Below are positions 1 through 5,805 of a stretch of DNA of 6,161 bases, piece by piece. The stretch covers positions 1 through 6,161 of the forward strand of contig JAOUFX010000204.1 of assembly GCA_029857975.1 (NCBI GenBank). Reading direction: 5' to 3'. The notes beneath the pieces are model-generated. The model saw only the letters and a list, made by a program, of their open reading frames with translations, was not told the origin of the DNA and did not search any database. Each line of letters starts with the position of its first letter. The first letter of the stretch is position 1. This DNA is from Deltaproteobacteria bacterium. GTDB taxonomy: Bacteria; Desulfobacterota; SM23-61. The position numbers were made by a program, and so were the translations under genes.

Positions 1-273
1 TTGGTATGCTCTCTTCCAATTGTCCGGAGACAAAAGCCGGCCTTGGATCAATTTCCTCCCCAAAGAAGTTTCCTCATCCGTTTCAGAAGGGAAGGCTACG
101 CCGACAATCATTCCCTTGTCGAACTGGACTTGAACGGTCCCTTTCTTATTCTCCTGAAGGTTTAAGATACCCGTTTTCTGCTGTTGTCCCAGGATCTGAA
201 AAAGGTCGGTTAATCCGAAGTCTTTTAAGGAACCCGTTAATCCGGTATCCTTTGCGTTTTTATGCCGTTCCAA
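1..273 (-). CDS. DUF4388 (PATAN) domain protein, N-terminal 91 residues
   Basis: This gene enters the window with its 5' end and continues past position 1. The 91 visible residues are a DUF4388/PATAN domain: GSLKDFGLTDLFQILGQQ (about residues 14-31), then KTGILNL, a strand pair ending in VQFDKGMIVGVAF, and the charged segment DEETSLGRKLIQGRLLSPDN. In this family the pattern of 'GSL-DF-L-DL-Q-L', then 'TG-L-L', then 'F--G-IV-A' is characteristic. There is no ATG. I chose a TTG at 271-273 because GAAAGGA lies 9 bases upstream and the domain begins about a dozen residues later; the frame is open back to a stop at 358-360 with no better start. The start overlaps the end of the membrane TPR gene by 14 bases, so translational coupling is likely. 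PATAN domains are protein-interaction modules of signalling proteins; in cyanobacteria PATAN-receiver proteins act on the type IV pilus motor. Whether further domains follow cannot be seen. Confidence 0.8.
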   Translation of the reverse strand, partial: MERHKNAKDTGLTGSLKDFGLTDLFQILGQQQKTGILNLQENKKGTVQVQFDKGMIVGVAFPSETDEETSLGRKLIQGRLLSPDNWKRAYQ

Positions 274-2272
274 AATTAAATTTCCTTTCTTTTGAACGTA
301 ACCGGATTCGATACTGGACGAATCCGTAATAAAAGAAAAAAAGCGCAGCAGTAATGATTATCCAAAAAAGGTCAAAGGAAATATCCAAAACCACCGAGGT
401 TGGAATCCACCCCCGCCAGAATATTACCTTCACCAAGAAAAGAATAAAAATAAACAAATAAACGATCCCCTCCTTAGAATTATTGCGCCAAAGGTGCCCT
501 CCCCCGGGGAGGAACAGAGAAAACCAACGGATGAATGATTTTTGCCGATCCTGGTATCTAGCGACTTCTGCTCTCTTCTGCTTCACTACCTGGGGGTCAG
601 GGGAGGTAGGTGCTGTGAAGGCGCTTACACACTGAGAACATTGATTCCCAAATACCATAGATCGCGTGCACCGGGAGCAGATCAATCTCCCGCATTTTTC
701 GCATTTCCTAATCAATACCTTACCCCTAATGGCTAATTGAACAATTAAAAGCAGAGCCAGCATGCCCGCAGCCGCCTCTTCTCCGTATTTCAAAGGCACC
801 TTACCCCAGAGGATCTGCCAGAAGGCTCCAGCGAATTCCTCTCGCTCAGGGGTTTCGGCAAAAACCCTTTTCCAGAGTCTCGAAAATTCGATGGTCTGGT
901 CAATGGCCATGCGGTTCGGGTTCCGCGAAGAAATACTTGTATAAAAGGATGTCAGTTGTGGTCTTAGTTCGCTGGCCCGGCGAAATTCAGATTCGGCTTC
1001 ATTCAGAAGAAGGTTCAAAAGGTATGCTTGCCCCAAGTTATAATAGGATTCCGTTTTGGCAGGTTCAAGTTGAATGGCCTTTTGATAAGCTTCTACGGCC
1101 TTATCCGTTCGGTTGGAGGCCAAATATATATTTCCCAAATTATTAAAGGCAGCGGAGGCACGGGGTTCTAATTGCGCCCATCGAAGAAAATGCTGCTCTG
1201 CCTCCTTGAATTTTCCCATGCGCTTTTCTATCAAACCGATTGCTTGCAGAATATCTGGATCTTGCGGGTTTTTTTTCTGCATCGCCAGCATTTTTTGTCG
1301 CAATTCCTCGTTGAACACACCGGTGTTTGCCTTCGCAATGTCAAAAATTCCGTGGCCTGTTAAGGATACAAGGAAAGCGGAATTAATGCGCACCCCGGTT
1401 GGCAGAAATAAAAGGGCCACCAGAAAAACCATAGTTACCGCACGGTCCGCCCGGTTTCCGTAAAACCAAAAAACCAAAAGCCATAAGCCCAATAACCACA
1501 TCCACCCCCCACCCAACAACAAAGGGGTAAATAAGAGAAGGAGGCTCAAAGCTCCCAAGGCTTTACCATCCTTTTTCGCCCGCATAAGATGCTTTAAGTG
1601 GTGGGAAATAAAAGCATGATACTTGAAAAATAGAACCAAGGAAAAGATAGCCAACGTGAGAAGAAAACTGGAAAGGATCCATAGCAGCAGGTTGGCCAAT
1701 TGAGGGAGGGCTTCTTCCAAATTATAAAAAGAAAGAAAAAAACCTCGAATCCACAGCCATATCGCTTTAGTAATATTTGTTAAAGAAGGAAAATCCTGAG
1801 ACCACAGCCAACGAGCCCGGGCATAGGTAACCTGGGCAAAATCCGGAGCCATTTTTTCAGCATAATTAAGCAGGACGGGAATGGCCGCGTTTTTTCCTCC
1901 CTGGACTTCTCCTTGGCTTTCCCGCACTAGAGCAGCAGCATAATGGTAATGATTGCGAATTCCCTGGTTAAGTTTCCACTGGTAAAGTTTTTCCAGCTCA
2001 CTTTGGTTTTTTCCCCACTCCCCCTTCCTTAAAAGATCGCGGTGGGTTTGCCAGATTTTTTCTCCCGCTTGTTTTTCTTTTTTCCCCCCTTCGTCAACTA
2101 CCCCTACAGAAGTTGGAACGGGTGATGAGGTTTGAGCTCCAACGGGATCACTCCTCCCCAAAAGGAGGAAGACCATGCCGAGGAGCAGAAAAGGAAAAAG
2201 AAATTTTCCGCATCCCCGAATGATCTTTTCTGCTGACCGATAACCCGGGCGCAAGCACAAAATATTCGCCAT
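260..2272 (-). CDS. Polytopic inner-membrane TPR protein with six-cysteine zinc-ribbon-like motif
   Basis: A 670-residue protein that I recognise by architecture, not by name. Numbering from the ATG at 2272: hydrophobic N-terminal segment (about 24-39) ending near VGAQ, as a signal anchor or signal peptide; a soluble region (about 40-190); membrane segments at about 192-216, 239-255, 256-271 and 277-292; three TPRs (about 339-438, the middle one canonical: AFNNLGNIYLASNR then AVEAYQKAIQLEP); a membrane segment at about 500-515; a cysteine motif C-x2-C-G-x3-C-x2-C-x9-C-x2-C (Cys524, 527, 532, 535, 545, 548); an LPGGGHLW motif (about 588-595) recalling the P-G-x-G-x-x-W/Y turn of TM2-like proteins; two more membrane segments (about 601-618, 631-651); and a basic tail. 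By the positive-inside rule the TPRs face the periplasm and the cysteine motif and tail face the cytoplasm. The frame also opens at a TTG at 2308, without a ribosome site; the ATG, 7 bases after the GTPase stop, is preferred although its purine stretch is very close. Exact role unknown; a scaffold across the membrane is inferred. Confidence 0.85.
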   Translation of the reverse strand: MANILCLRPGYRSAEKIIRGCGKFLFPFLLLGMVFLLLGRSDPVGAQTSSPVPTSVGVVDEGGKKEKQAGEKIWQTHRDLLRKGEWGKNQSELEKLYQWKLNQGIRNHYHYAAALVRESQGEVQGGKNAAIPVLLNYAEKMAPDFAQVTYARARWLWSQDFPSLTNITKAIWLWIRGFFLSFYNLEEALPQLANLLLWILSSFLLTLAIFSLVLFFKYHAFISHHLKHLMRAKKDGKALGALSLLLLFTPLLLGGGWMWLLGLWLLVFWFYGNRADRAVTMVFLVALLFLPTGVRINSAFLVSLTGHGIFDIAKANTGVFNEELRQKMLAMQKKNPQDPDILQAIGLIEKRMGKFKEAEQHFLRWAQLEPRASAAFNNLGNIYLASNRTDKAVEAYQKAIQLEPAKTESYYNLGQAYLLNLLLNEAESEFRRASELRPQLTSFYTSISSRNPNRMAIDQTIEFSRLWKRVFAETPEREEFAGAFWQILWGKVPLKYGEEAAAGMLALLLIVQLAIRGKVLIRKCEKCGRLICSRCTRSMVFGNQCSQCVSAFTAPTSPDPQVVKQKRAEVARYQDRQKSFIRWFSLFLPGGGHLWRNNSKEGIVYLFIFILFLVKVIFWRGWIPTSVVLDISFDLFWIIITAALFFFYYGFVQYRIRLRSKERKFNFGTA
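283..289 (-). promoter_or_regulatory. Ribosome binding site that supports the TTG start of the PATAN gene
   Basis: On the minus strand the sequence GAAAGGA sits inside the last codons of the membrane TPR gene, 9 bases before the TTG at 273. It is the only purine-rich Shine-Dalgarno-like stretch near the beginning of the PATAN reading frame and is the main reason for choosing that start. Confidence 0.5.
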
Positions 2273-2279
2273 TCCCTCT

Positions 2280-3491
2280 CTAATCAGTTGTGGGTTCAAC
2301 TTGTTCAAGGTTAATTACAAGGTTGATAGAAAAACTTTTTTCTATCCCTTCAATCTCTATCGTTAGCGGAATCTTTAAACTTCCGGGAGGAAAAACATGG
2401 GGTTGGCCACAAGAAACGATTCGCATTTTTTCCGGTGTTGTGGGTTCTACTTTTTGCGGTTCTACTTCGGTTTTAAGGACCGGTTCCGGCCTAATTTTTT
2501 CGAACATACGACTGAAAATGGTCCGCCCGTTTGTTTTTTTCTTTTCCTCTTCAATTCTTGAGATAACCATTCCCAGGTCACTGTCTGGTCCGGAATCCCT
2601 TGATGCAAATATTTCTTTTCCCGGCATGGGACCCACTTCCGGGGATCTATCAGGGATCGCCATGGCTTGCCCAGGTGAAAAAATATCTTTTTCGGATTTG
2701 ATTGTCTTGGCTAATCTCCCTCCAGCCATCACGGGAACCGCCTCACCGGGGGAAACGTTTTTTTCTGAACGAAGAGCTTTCGCTGGGGCTATCCCTTGAC
2801 CATCCCGCGGCGACTCAAACCGACCTACGCCTTTTTCCCCTGTCGGCGTAGGCGCGGGCGATTTTTCCTGCCCCAATTCGTGCTTTCCCACAGGTTTCCT
2901 TGCTTCTACACCTTCCTCAATAGCCTTTAAAACCAGACGGCACGCCATAGTCAAGGTTTCAAATACCCCCTTGCCCGAGATGGCCACCGATTCAAAATAA
3001 GGAACGTTCAAGCGATTGATTTTTTGATTCAGTTCCTCCAGAGCCAAAATATTGGATAGGTCACGTTTGTTATACTGAATGATTAATGGAGTATTTTCAA
3101 TCTGTTTTCCGTAATAGTGTAGATTTTCCTCTAGGTCTTTAAAACTTAATAAGTTATCTTCCATCCTTTCTTTTTGAGAATCGGCAACAAAGATAACGCC
3201 GTCAGCCCCCGAAAGAACTGCGCGTCGGGTGGCTCCGTAATAGACCTGGCCGGGTACGGTATACAAATGGAAGCGCGTCTTAAATCCCCGAACGCTTTCT
3301 AACTCGATGGGTAGAAAATCGAAGAAGAGGGTTCGCTCCTCGTTGGTGGCCAAAGAAACCATTTTCCCTCGTTGGTCAGGTTTTAGGTTCTGGTGGATGA
3401 GCTGAAGATTTGTGGTCTTCCCAGAAATACCTGGCCCGTAATAGACGATTTTGGCATCGATTTCTTTGCGTAAATGATTGAAGACCGCCAT
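2280..3491 (-). CDS. mglA: MglA-family small Ras-like GTPase with long C-terminal extension
   Basis: The first 194 residues are an MglA-type GTPase. Visible motifs: P-loop GPGISGKTT (19-27), the switch I region with SLATNEERTLFFDFLP (46-61), the MglA switch II signature TVPGQ (78-82, with Thr where Ras has Asp), DSQ (104-106), the guanine-specificity motif NKRD (141-144) and a G5-like SGKG (172-175). Arg53 and Gln82 stand at the same numbers as the catalytic arginine and glutamine of Myxococcus MglA, so hydrolysis should be possible. Typical MglA is about 195 residues; this protein has 403. The extra part is a Pro/Gly/charged linker (about 195-350) holding two imperfect repeats (237-254 and 261-279), then a short segment predicted by eye to be beta-rich (about 356-397). 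Start ATG at 3491 follows GGAGGG by 7 bases; the TPR stop is only 15 bases upstream. MglA is the polarity and motility switch in Myxococcus, normally opposed by the GAP MglB, which is not in this window. The symbol is a family label: the extension means it may not be a strict orthologue. Confidence 0.93.
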   Translation of the reverse strand: MAVFNHLRKEIDAKIVYYGPGISGKTTNLQLIHQNLKPDQRGKMVSLATNEERTLFFDFLPIELESVRGFKTRFHLYTVPGQVYYGATRRAVLSGADGVIFVADSQKERMEDNLLSFKDLEENLHYYGKQIENTPLIIQYNKRDLSNILALEELNQKINRLNVPYFESVAISGKGVFETLTMACRLVLKAIEEGVEARKPVGKHELGQEKSPAPTPTGEKGVGRFESPRDGQGIAPAKALRSEKNVSPGEAVPVMAGGRLAKTIKSEKDIFSPGQAMAIPDRSPEVGPMPGKEIFASRDSGPDSDLGMVISRIEEEKKKTNGRTIFSRMFEKIRPEPVLKTEVEPQKVEPTTPEKMRIVSCGQPHVFPPGSLKIPLTIEIEGIEKSFSINLVINLEQVEPTTD

Positions 3492-3506
3492 TTGCTTACC
3501 CTCCGG

Positions 3507-4595
3507 TCATATTTTTGAGCGATTTTTCCTCAAGTCATTCTTGGGGGTTAGGAAAACAGCCTCACCCTTGGTAGTTAAAAAATCTTGGTCCATCGCCGAT
3601 ATTTCTCTTAATAGTTGCAAAGCTTCCTCGGTTTTCCCCAATTCCTTATAGATCAGGCCCAATTCATATTTAACTTCCAGTTTCTTTGCTTGCGGAATTC
3701 CTTCCACCGCCAAGGCTTTTTCGAAAGCGCCGCAGGCTTCATTCCATCTGTTCTTTTCCTTGAAAAAAAGGCCCAGCATATTCGCTGCCTCAAATGGGTT
3801 TTGCTTTTTTTCAATCGCTACCTGAAATTGTTCCACGGCGTCGTCGAAAAATCCCATTTCCCTACAGGCTAAACCCATATAATAATTAAAATCAGGATAG
3901 GCTAAACTTGGGCTCGTAACAACTTTTAACTCTTTCAAGATGTCTTCAAATCCATAAACTTTCTCTAAAGTCGAAATTTGTTTAGACCCTCCTATTTCTA
4001 CCGGGCTCTCCATTTCTAGCTCAGAGTTGAGGTCAAAGAAGTTCTTCTTTTTTCCTCCTTCGAAATCATCGCTTTCAGACCCTCCAGGCGTGTCGCTAAA
4101 ACTTTCTCTGACTTCCGGCAATATTAGTACATCATTCAAATTTTGAACTTTCTCTTCCAACGCAATTTTGCGCGGGTCTAGTTCGGCCATTAAACCCATT
4201 ATTTCCAGCGCTTTATCTTTTCTGCCTTGTTTATCATAATGATTTACCAGAATCCTATACTGGGCAAAAGCATCCCCTAAGAGCCCCATCCGACGATAAA
4301 TATCGGCAATTTTTAAATAAACATGGTCCAGGGAAGGATCTTGTTTGGGGACTTGTTTGTAAATGGCCATTGCTTCGGCGTATTGATTGTTTTTGGCAAA
4401 AATTTCTGCCGCCAAAAGATATTCGGAAATCGCTTTTCTTTTTTCTCCTTTTTTTTGGTAAATCTCCGCCAGTTTAAAGTGAGCGCGAGCATTCCCAGGA
4501 TCTTTCCCGACAGAATCCAGAGACCGTTCTAATGGGTTCGATTCTCGAACTTTTTCCTTTTTCAGAAATCTACTCAATTTATTAAGTAATTCCAT
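3507..4595 (-). CDS. Soluble TPR scaffold protein with acidic linker and FFDLNSEL motif
   Basis: A 362-residue protein with no signal peptide or membrane segment. It begins with a basic amphipathic stretch (MELLNKLSRFLKKEK), which could touch the membrane or a partner. A first TPR block covers about 35-141 (AHFKLAEIYQKKG, AMAIYKQVPKQDPS, VYLKIADIYRRMG, ALEIMGLMAELDP). A low-complexity acidic linker (about 160-210) contains the motif FFDLNSELE (186-194), the kind of short linear motif seen in similar positions of deltaproteobacterial TPR proteins. A second TPR block covers about 234-335 (FNYYMGLACREMGFFDDAV onward). The tail is basic. ATG at 4595 is preceded by CAGGAA with suitable spacing. 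The gene lies 32 bases after the cNMP gene and 15 bases before the GTPase gene. In Myxococcus a TPR protein (SgmX) is an effector of MglA-GTP, so an effector or scaffold role next to an MglA is plausible, but this is inference from context. The second TPR block is closely matched by the partial gene at 5806-6161. Confidence 0.88.
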   Translation of the reverse strand: MELLNKLSRFLKKEKVRESNPLERSLDSVGKDPGNARAHFKLAEIYQKKGEKRKAISEYLLAAEIFAKNNQYAEAMAIYKQVPKQDPSLDHVYLKIADIYRRMGLLGDAFAQYRILVNHYDKQGRKDKALEIMGLMAELDPRKIALEEKVQNLNDVLILPEVRESFSDTPGGSESDDFEGGKKKNFFDLNSELEMESPVEIGGSKQISTLEKVYGFEDILKELKVVTSPSLAYPDFNYYMGLACREMGFFDDAVEQFQVAIEKKQNPFEAANMLGLFFKEKNRWNEACGAFEKALAVEGIPQAKKLEVKYELGLIYKELGKTEEALQLLREISAMDQDFLTTKGEAVFLTPKNDLRKNRSKI

Positions 4596-4627
4596 TTGAT
4601 TCCTGAAAGATTAGAAAATTTAAATTC

Positions 4628-5050
4628 TCAATAATAATCCACGAAAGCTTTCATCCTGCTAGACACTACTTGGGCTAAGTTATTCATAATTTTCAATCCC
4701 ATCTTAGGGTCCCTGTTGACGAGGGCATAAAAATCTGGACTATTTATTACTAACAATTTTGAAGGACGAATGGTTACCGCCGAAGCCGTGTAGCGATTCG
4801 GAGGAACCAAAAAAGACCAACCCAAAATCTTGCCCGGAGTTTGGACAGCAAAATTAACTCCCTTCGCAAAACGAATAGAAATGGCTCCTTCCTCCAAAAT
4901 AAAAAGTTTAATGGCCTTGGCTCCTTCCTCACACAACGTGCAACCTTCAGGCACAGTTTCTTCCTGACAAAATCGAGCGACGACTTGGAGTTCCTCGTCA
5001 TTGAGCCCTTGGAAAATTTCAACGTTCCTGAGTCTTTCGCTTGGGATCAT
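4628..5050 (-). CDS. Stand-alone cyclic-nucleotide-binding-fold protein (Crp-like domain, no HTH)
   Basis: A 140-residue protein made of a single cNMP-binding domain. It opens with the classical N-terminal helix (RLRNVEIFQGLNDEELQVVA), continues through the beta-roll (EGCTLCEEGAKAIKLFILEEGAISI, broken here at its turn) and ends with the long C-terminal helix (about 115-136), then stops at DYY. No DNA-binding helix-turn-helix follows, so it is not a Crp/Fnr transcription factor; it is more likely a sensor or adaptor. The phosphate-binding cassette reads GWSFLVPPNRYTASA (77-91): Trp78 stands where cAMP binders have Glu, and Tyr87 appears to replace the phosphate-contacting Arg, with an Arg at 86. 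Ligand binding is therefore doubtful or altered. ATG at 5050 follows a very strong ribosome site, AAGGAGG, with a 5-base spacer. It is the first gene of the presumed operon, behind the promoter at 5244-5272 and a leader of about 187 bases. Confidence 0.9.
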   Translation of the reverse strand: MIPSERLRNVEIFQGLNDEELQVVARFCQEETVPEGCTLCEEGAKAIKLFILEEGAISIRFAKGVNFAVQTPGKILGWSFLVPPNRYTASAVTIRPSKLLVINSPDFYALVNRDPKMGLKIMNNLAQVVSSRMKAFVDYY

Positions 5051-5237
5051 CTCCTCCTCCTTTTAAACCCGCACCTGAGCGTGACAGATTCATAGGGGTA
5101 ATTTACTCAGTGAAAAATCCCCCGCAGGTTTTAATCAATCCCTAAAATATTTTCGGATATTTGCTTAAAAAACTTAAGATCAAACCCATGAATTTTTTCA
5201 AAAATCAAAAAAGATGTCTCTTCCCCCATTCCCTTGC
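5051..5237 (-). other. Long 5' leader of the operon with competing inverted repeats
   Basis: This is the stretch between the predicted transcription start (about 5237) and the first ATG. Just before the ribosome site, on the minus strand, CACTGAG (5112-5106) can pair with CTCAGGTG (5079-5072) with one bulged G. The same downstream arm can instead pair, as CAGGT, with ACCTG further upstream (about 5125-5129). A GGGG and a CCCC lie in the same interval. These alternatives could form different structures upstream of the ribosome site. The rest is AT-rich with short A/T palindromes such as CTTAAGTTTTTTAAG. I recognise no known riboswitch. Confidence 0.3.
5056..5062 (-). promoter_or_regulatory. 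Strong Shine-Dalgarno site of the cNMP-fold gene
   Basis: On the minus strand AAGGAGG lies 5 bases before the ATG at 5050 and is followed by further GAG repeats. It is the best ribosome site in the window and fixes the start of the first gene of the operon. Confidence 0.75.
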
Positions 5238-5243
5238 GATTAT

Positions 5244-5272
5244 ATTTTAGTCAATACGGACCGAATCGTCAA
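5244..5272 (-). promoter_or_regulatory. Sigma70-type promoter for the cNMP-TPR-MglA operon
   Basis: Read on the minus strand: a -35 element TTGACG (5272-5267), a 17-base spacer, and a -10 element TAAAAT (5249-5244). The -35 box matches TTGACA at five of six positions and the -10 box matches TATAAT at five of six, with ideal spacing. The inferred start is near 5237. It is the best promoter-like sequence I found upstream of the first gene; there is no obvious operator around it. Confidence 0.6.
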
Positions 5273-5449
5273 TTGATTTGCTTTTCTTGTCTTAAAACAA
5301 TTGCCAACTTCAAGTTTTTTTTAAATAATTTGAATTGTCTTGAACTAATTTCCGGATGGCAGAAGAATGTGGCTTGGCAGTGATTTCAAGGTCCCAGAAA
5401 AAATTCATCTGGCTTGCAACTATGAGGCATATATCTCTCCTTAACTGTG

Positions 5450-5580
5450 GCGGGGGATCCTTCATTGCCTCTGAAGCTTTCTTTTCATGCCCCCCGCTGC
5501 GCTTTCGGACAGGCAAGCAAGGTTTTTATGGAAAGTGGATATCCCGGCGATGCTTGCCCTGCACCAGCACGGTACAGGGC
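5450..5580. repeat. GC-rich block of overlapping inverted repeats
   Basis: Four pairings can be read directly. GCGGGGG (5450-5456) pairs with CCCCCGC (5491-5497), enclosing CTTCA (5460-5464) with TGAAG (5472-5476). TGCC/GGCA (5488-5491, 5512-5515) encloses CCG/CGG, forming an imperfect 28-base hairpin. GGCAAGCA (5512-5519) pairs with TGCTTGCC (5551-5558). GCCCTG (5556-5561) pairs with CAGGGC (5575-5580), continued inward by ACC/GGT over an AGCAC loop. The stems overlap, so they cannot all form together. The block is GC-rich compared with its flanks. It could be a structured RNA or a REP-like dispersed repeat; the strand is undetermined. Confidence 0.4.
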
Positions 5581-5698
5581 TTGCGGCGCAATTTGCCTTT
5601 CTTTCTGGCCCCTTGGCAGGCTTTCATTAAAAATTTGATCAACTAATTTGGAGATGAACCTTATAAAAAACAGGGTAATAAACTGAGTTTAGGCAGGA

Positions 5699-5763
5699 AT
5701 TTACCGGATAGGAAATTGCTGAGGTTAGATATTTTTAAAAATCTATCTTGTTGCCGGTTAAAT
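5699..5763. repeat. Nested AT-rich imperfect palindrome downstream of the partial TPR gene
   Basis: An outer pair ATTTACCGG (5699-5707) and CCGGTTAAAT (5754-5763) differs by one bulged base. Inside it lies TAGATATTTTTAAAAATCTA (5726-5745), a near-perfect palindrome with one extra A. It lies 43-107 bases after the stop of the partial TPR gene. It may be a 3'-end RNA structure or a protein-binding site; no T-run follows on the minus strand, so it does not look like a simple terminator. Confidence 0.35.
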
Positions 5764-5805
5764 CCTAAAAAAATGAAGGTTACTTTACTCCGGCTATCGA
5801 CGGTG

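Larger units (their letters stand above)
5273..5805. other. Intergenic region without a convincing gene
   Basis: From the end of the partial TPR gene to the promoter of the operon I find no supportable protein gene on either strand. Short open frames here have no family resemblance and mostly lack ribosome sites. Contents in order: AT-rich sequence at 5273-5400, a GC-rich hairpin block at about 5450-5580, a further pyrimidine-rich stretch to about 5640, and an AT-rich imperfect palindrome at 5699-5763. A clear intrinsic terminator for the upstream TPR gene was not found; there is a run of seven T on the minus strand at 5767-5773, but no strong stem before it. Confidence 0.6.

Noticed and set aside
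1113..1463. A 116-codon plus-strand frame opposite the membrane TPR gene.
   Set aside because: It lies entirely inside a gene with clear TPRs and membrane segments on the other strand and resembles no family.
2273..2308. An alternative TTG start at 2308 for the membrane TPR gene, giving 12 more residues.
   Set aside because: It overlaps the GTPase gene by 29 bases and has no ribosome site; the ATG at 2272 just after the GTPase stop is simpler, although its purine stretch is unusually close.
2290..2799. A 169-codon open frame on the plus strand opposite the GTPase extension.
   Set aside because: It is a mirror of the well-supported GTPase frame, lacks a ribosome site and shows no recognisable domain; the composition follows the opposite strand.
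5386..5430. A 14-codon minus-strand frame (MPHSCKPDEFFLGP) with AAGGAG 6 bases or so before its ATG.
   Set aside because: The ribosome site is good, but the peptide is too short to judge and lies upstream of the predicted promoter; chance is a sufficient explanation without conservation data.
5310..5516. A minus-strand frame of 68 codons beginning at a TTG.
   Set aside because: It has a rare start without a Shine-Dalgarno sequence, begins within the hairpin block and has no recognisable fold.
5450..5580. The repeat block as a CRISPR array or tRNA gene.
   Set aside because: There are no regularly spaced direct repeats, and no cloverleaf with the conserved tRNA arms could be drawn.
5356..5646. 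A 96-codon plus-strand frame across the intergenic hairpin block.
   Set aside because: Composition is rich in Cys, Trp and Arg in no ordered pattern, there is no good ribosome site, and it crosses the inverted repeats.
5767..5805. A possible intrinsic terminator: seven T on the minus strand after the partial TPR gene.
   Set aside because: The preceding bases form only a 3-pair stem, too weak for an intrinsic terminator.
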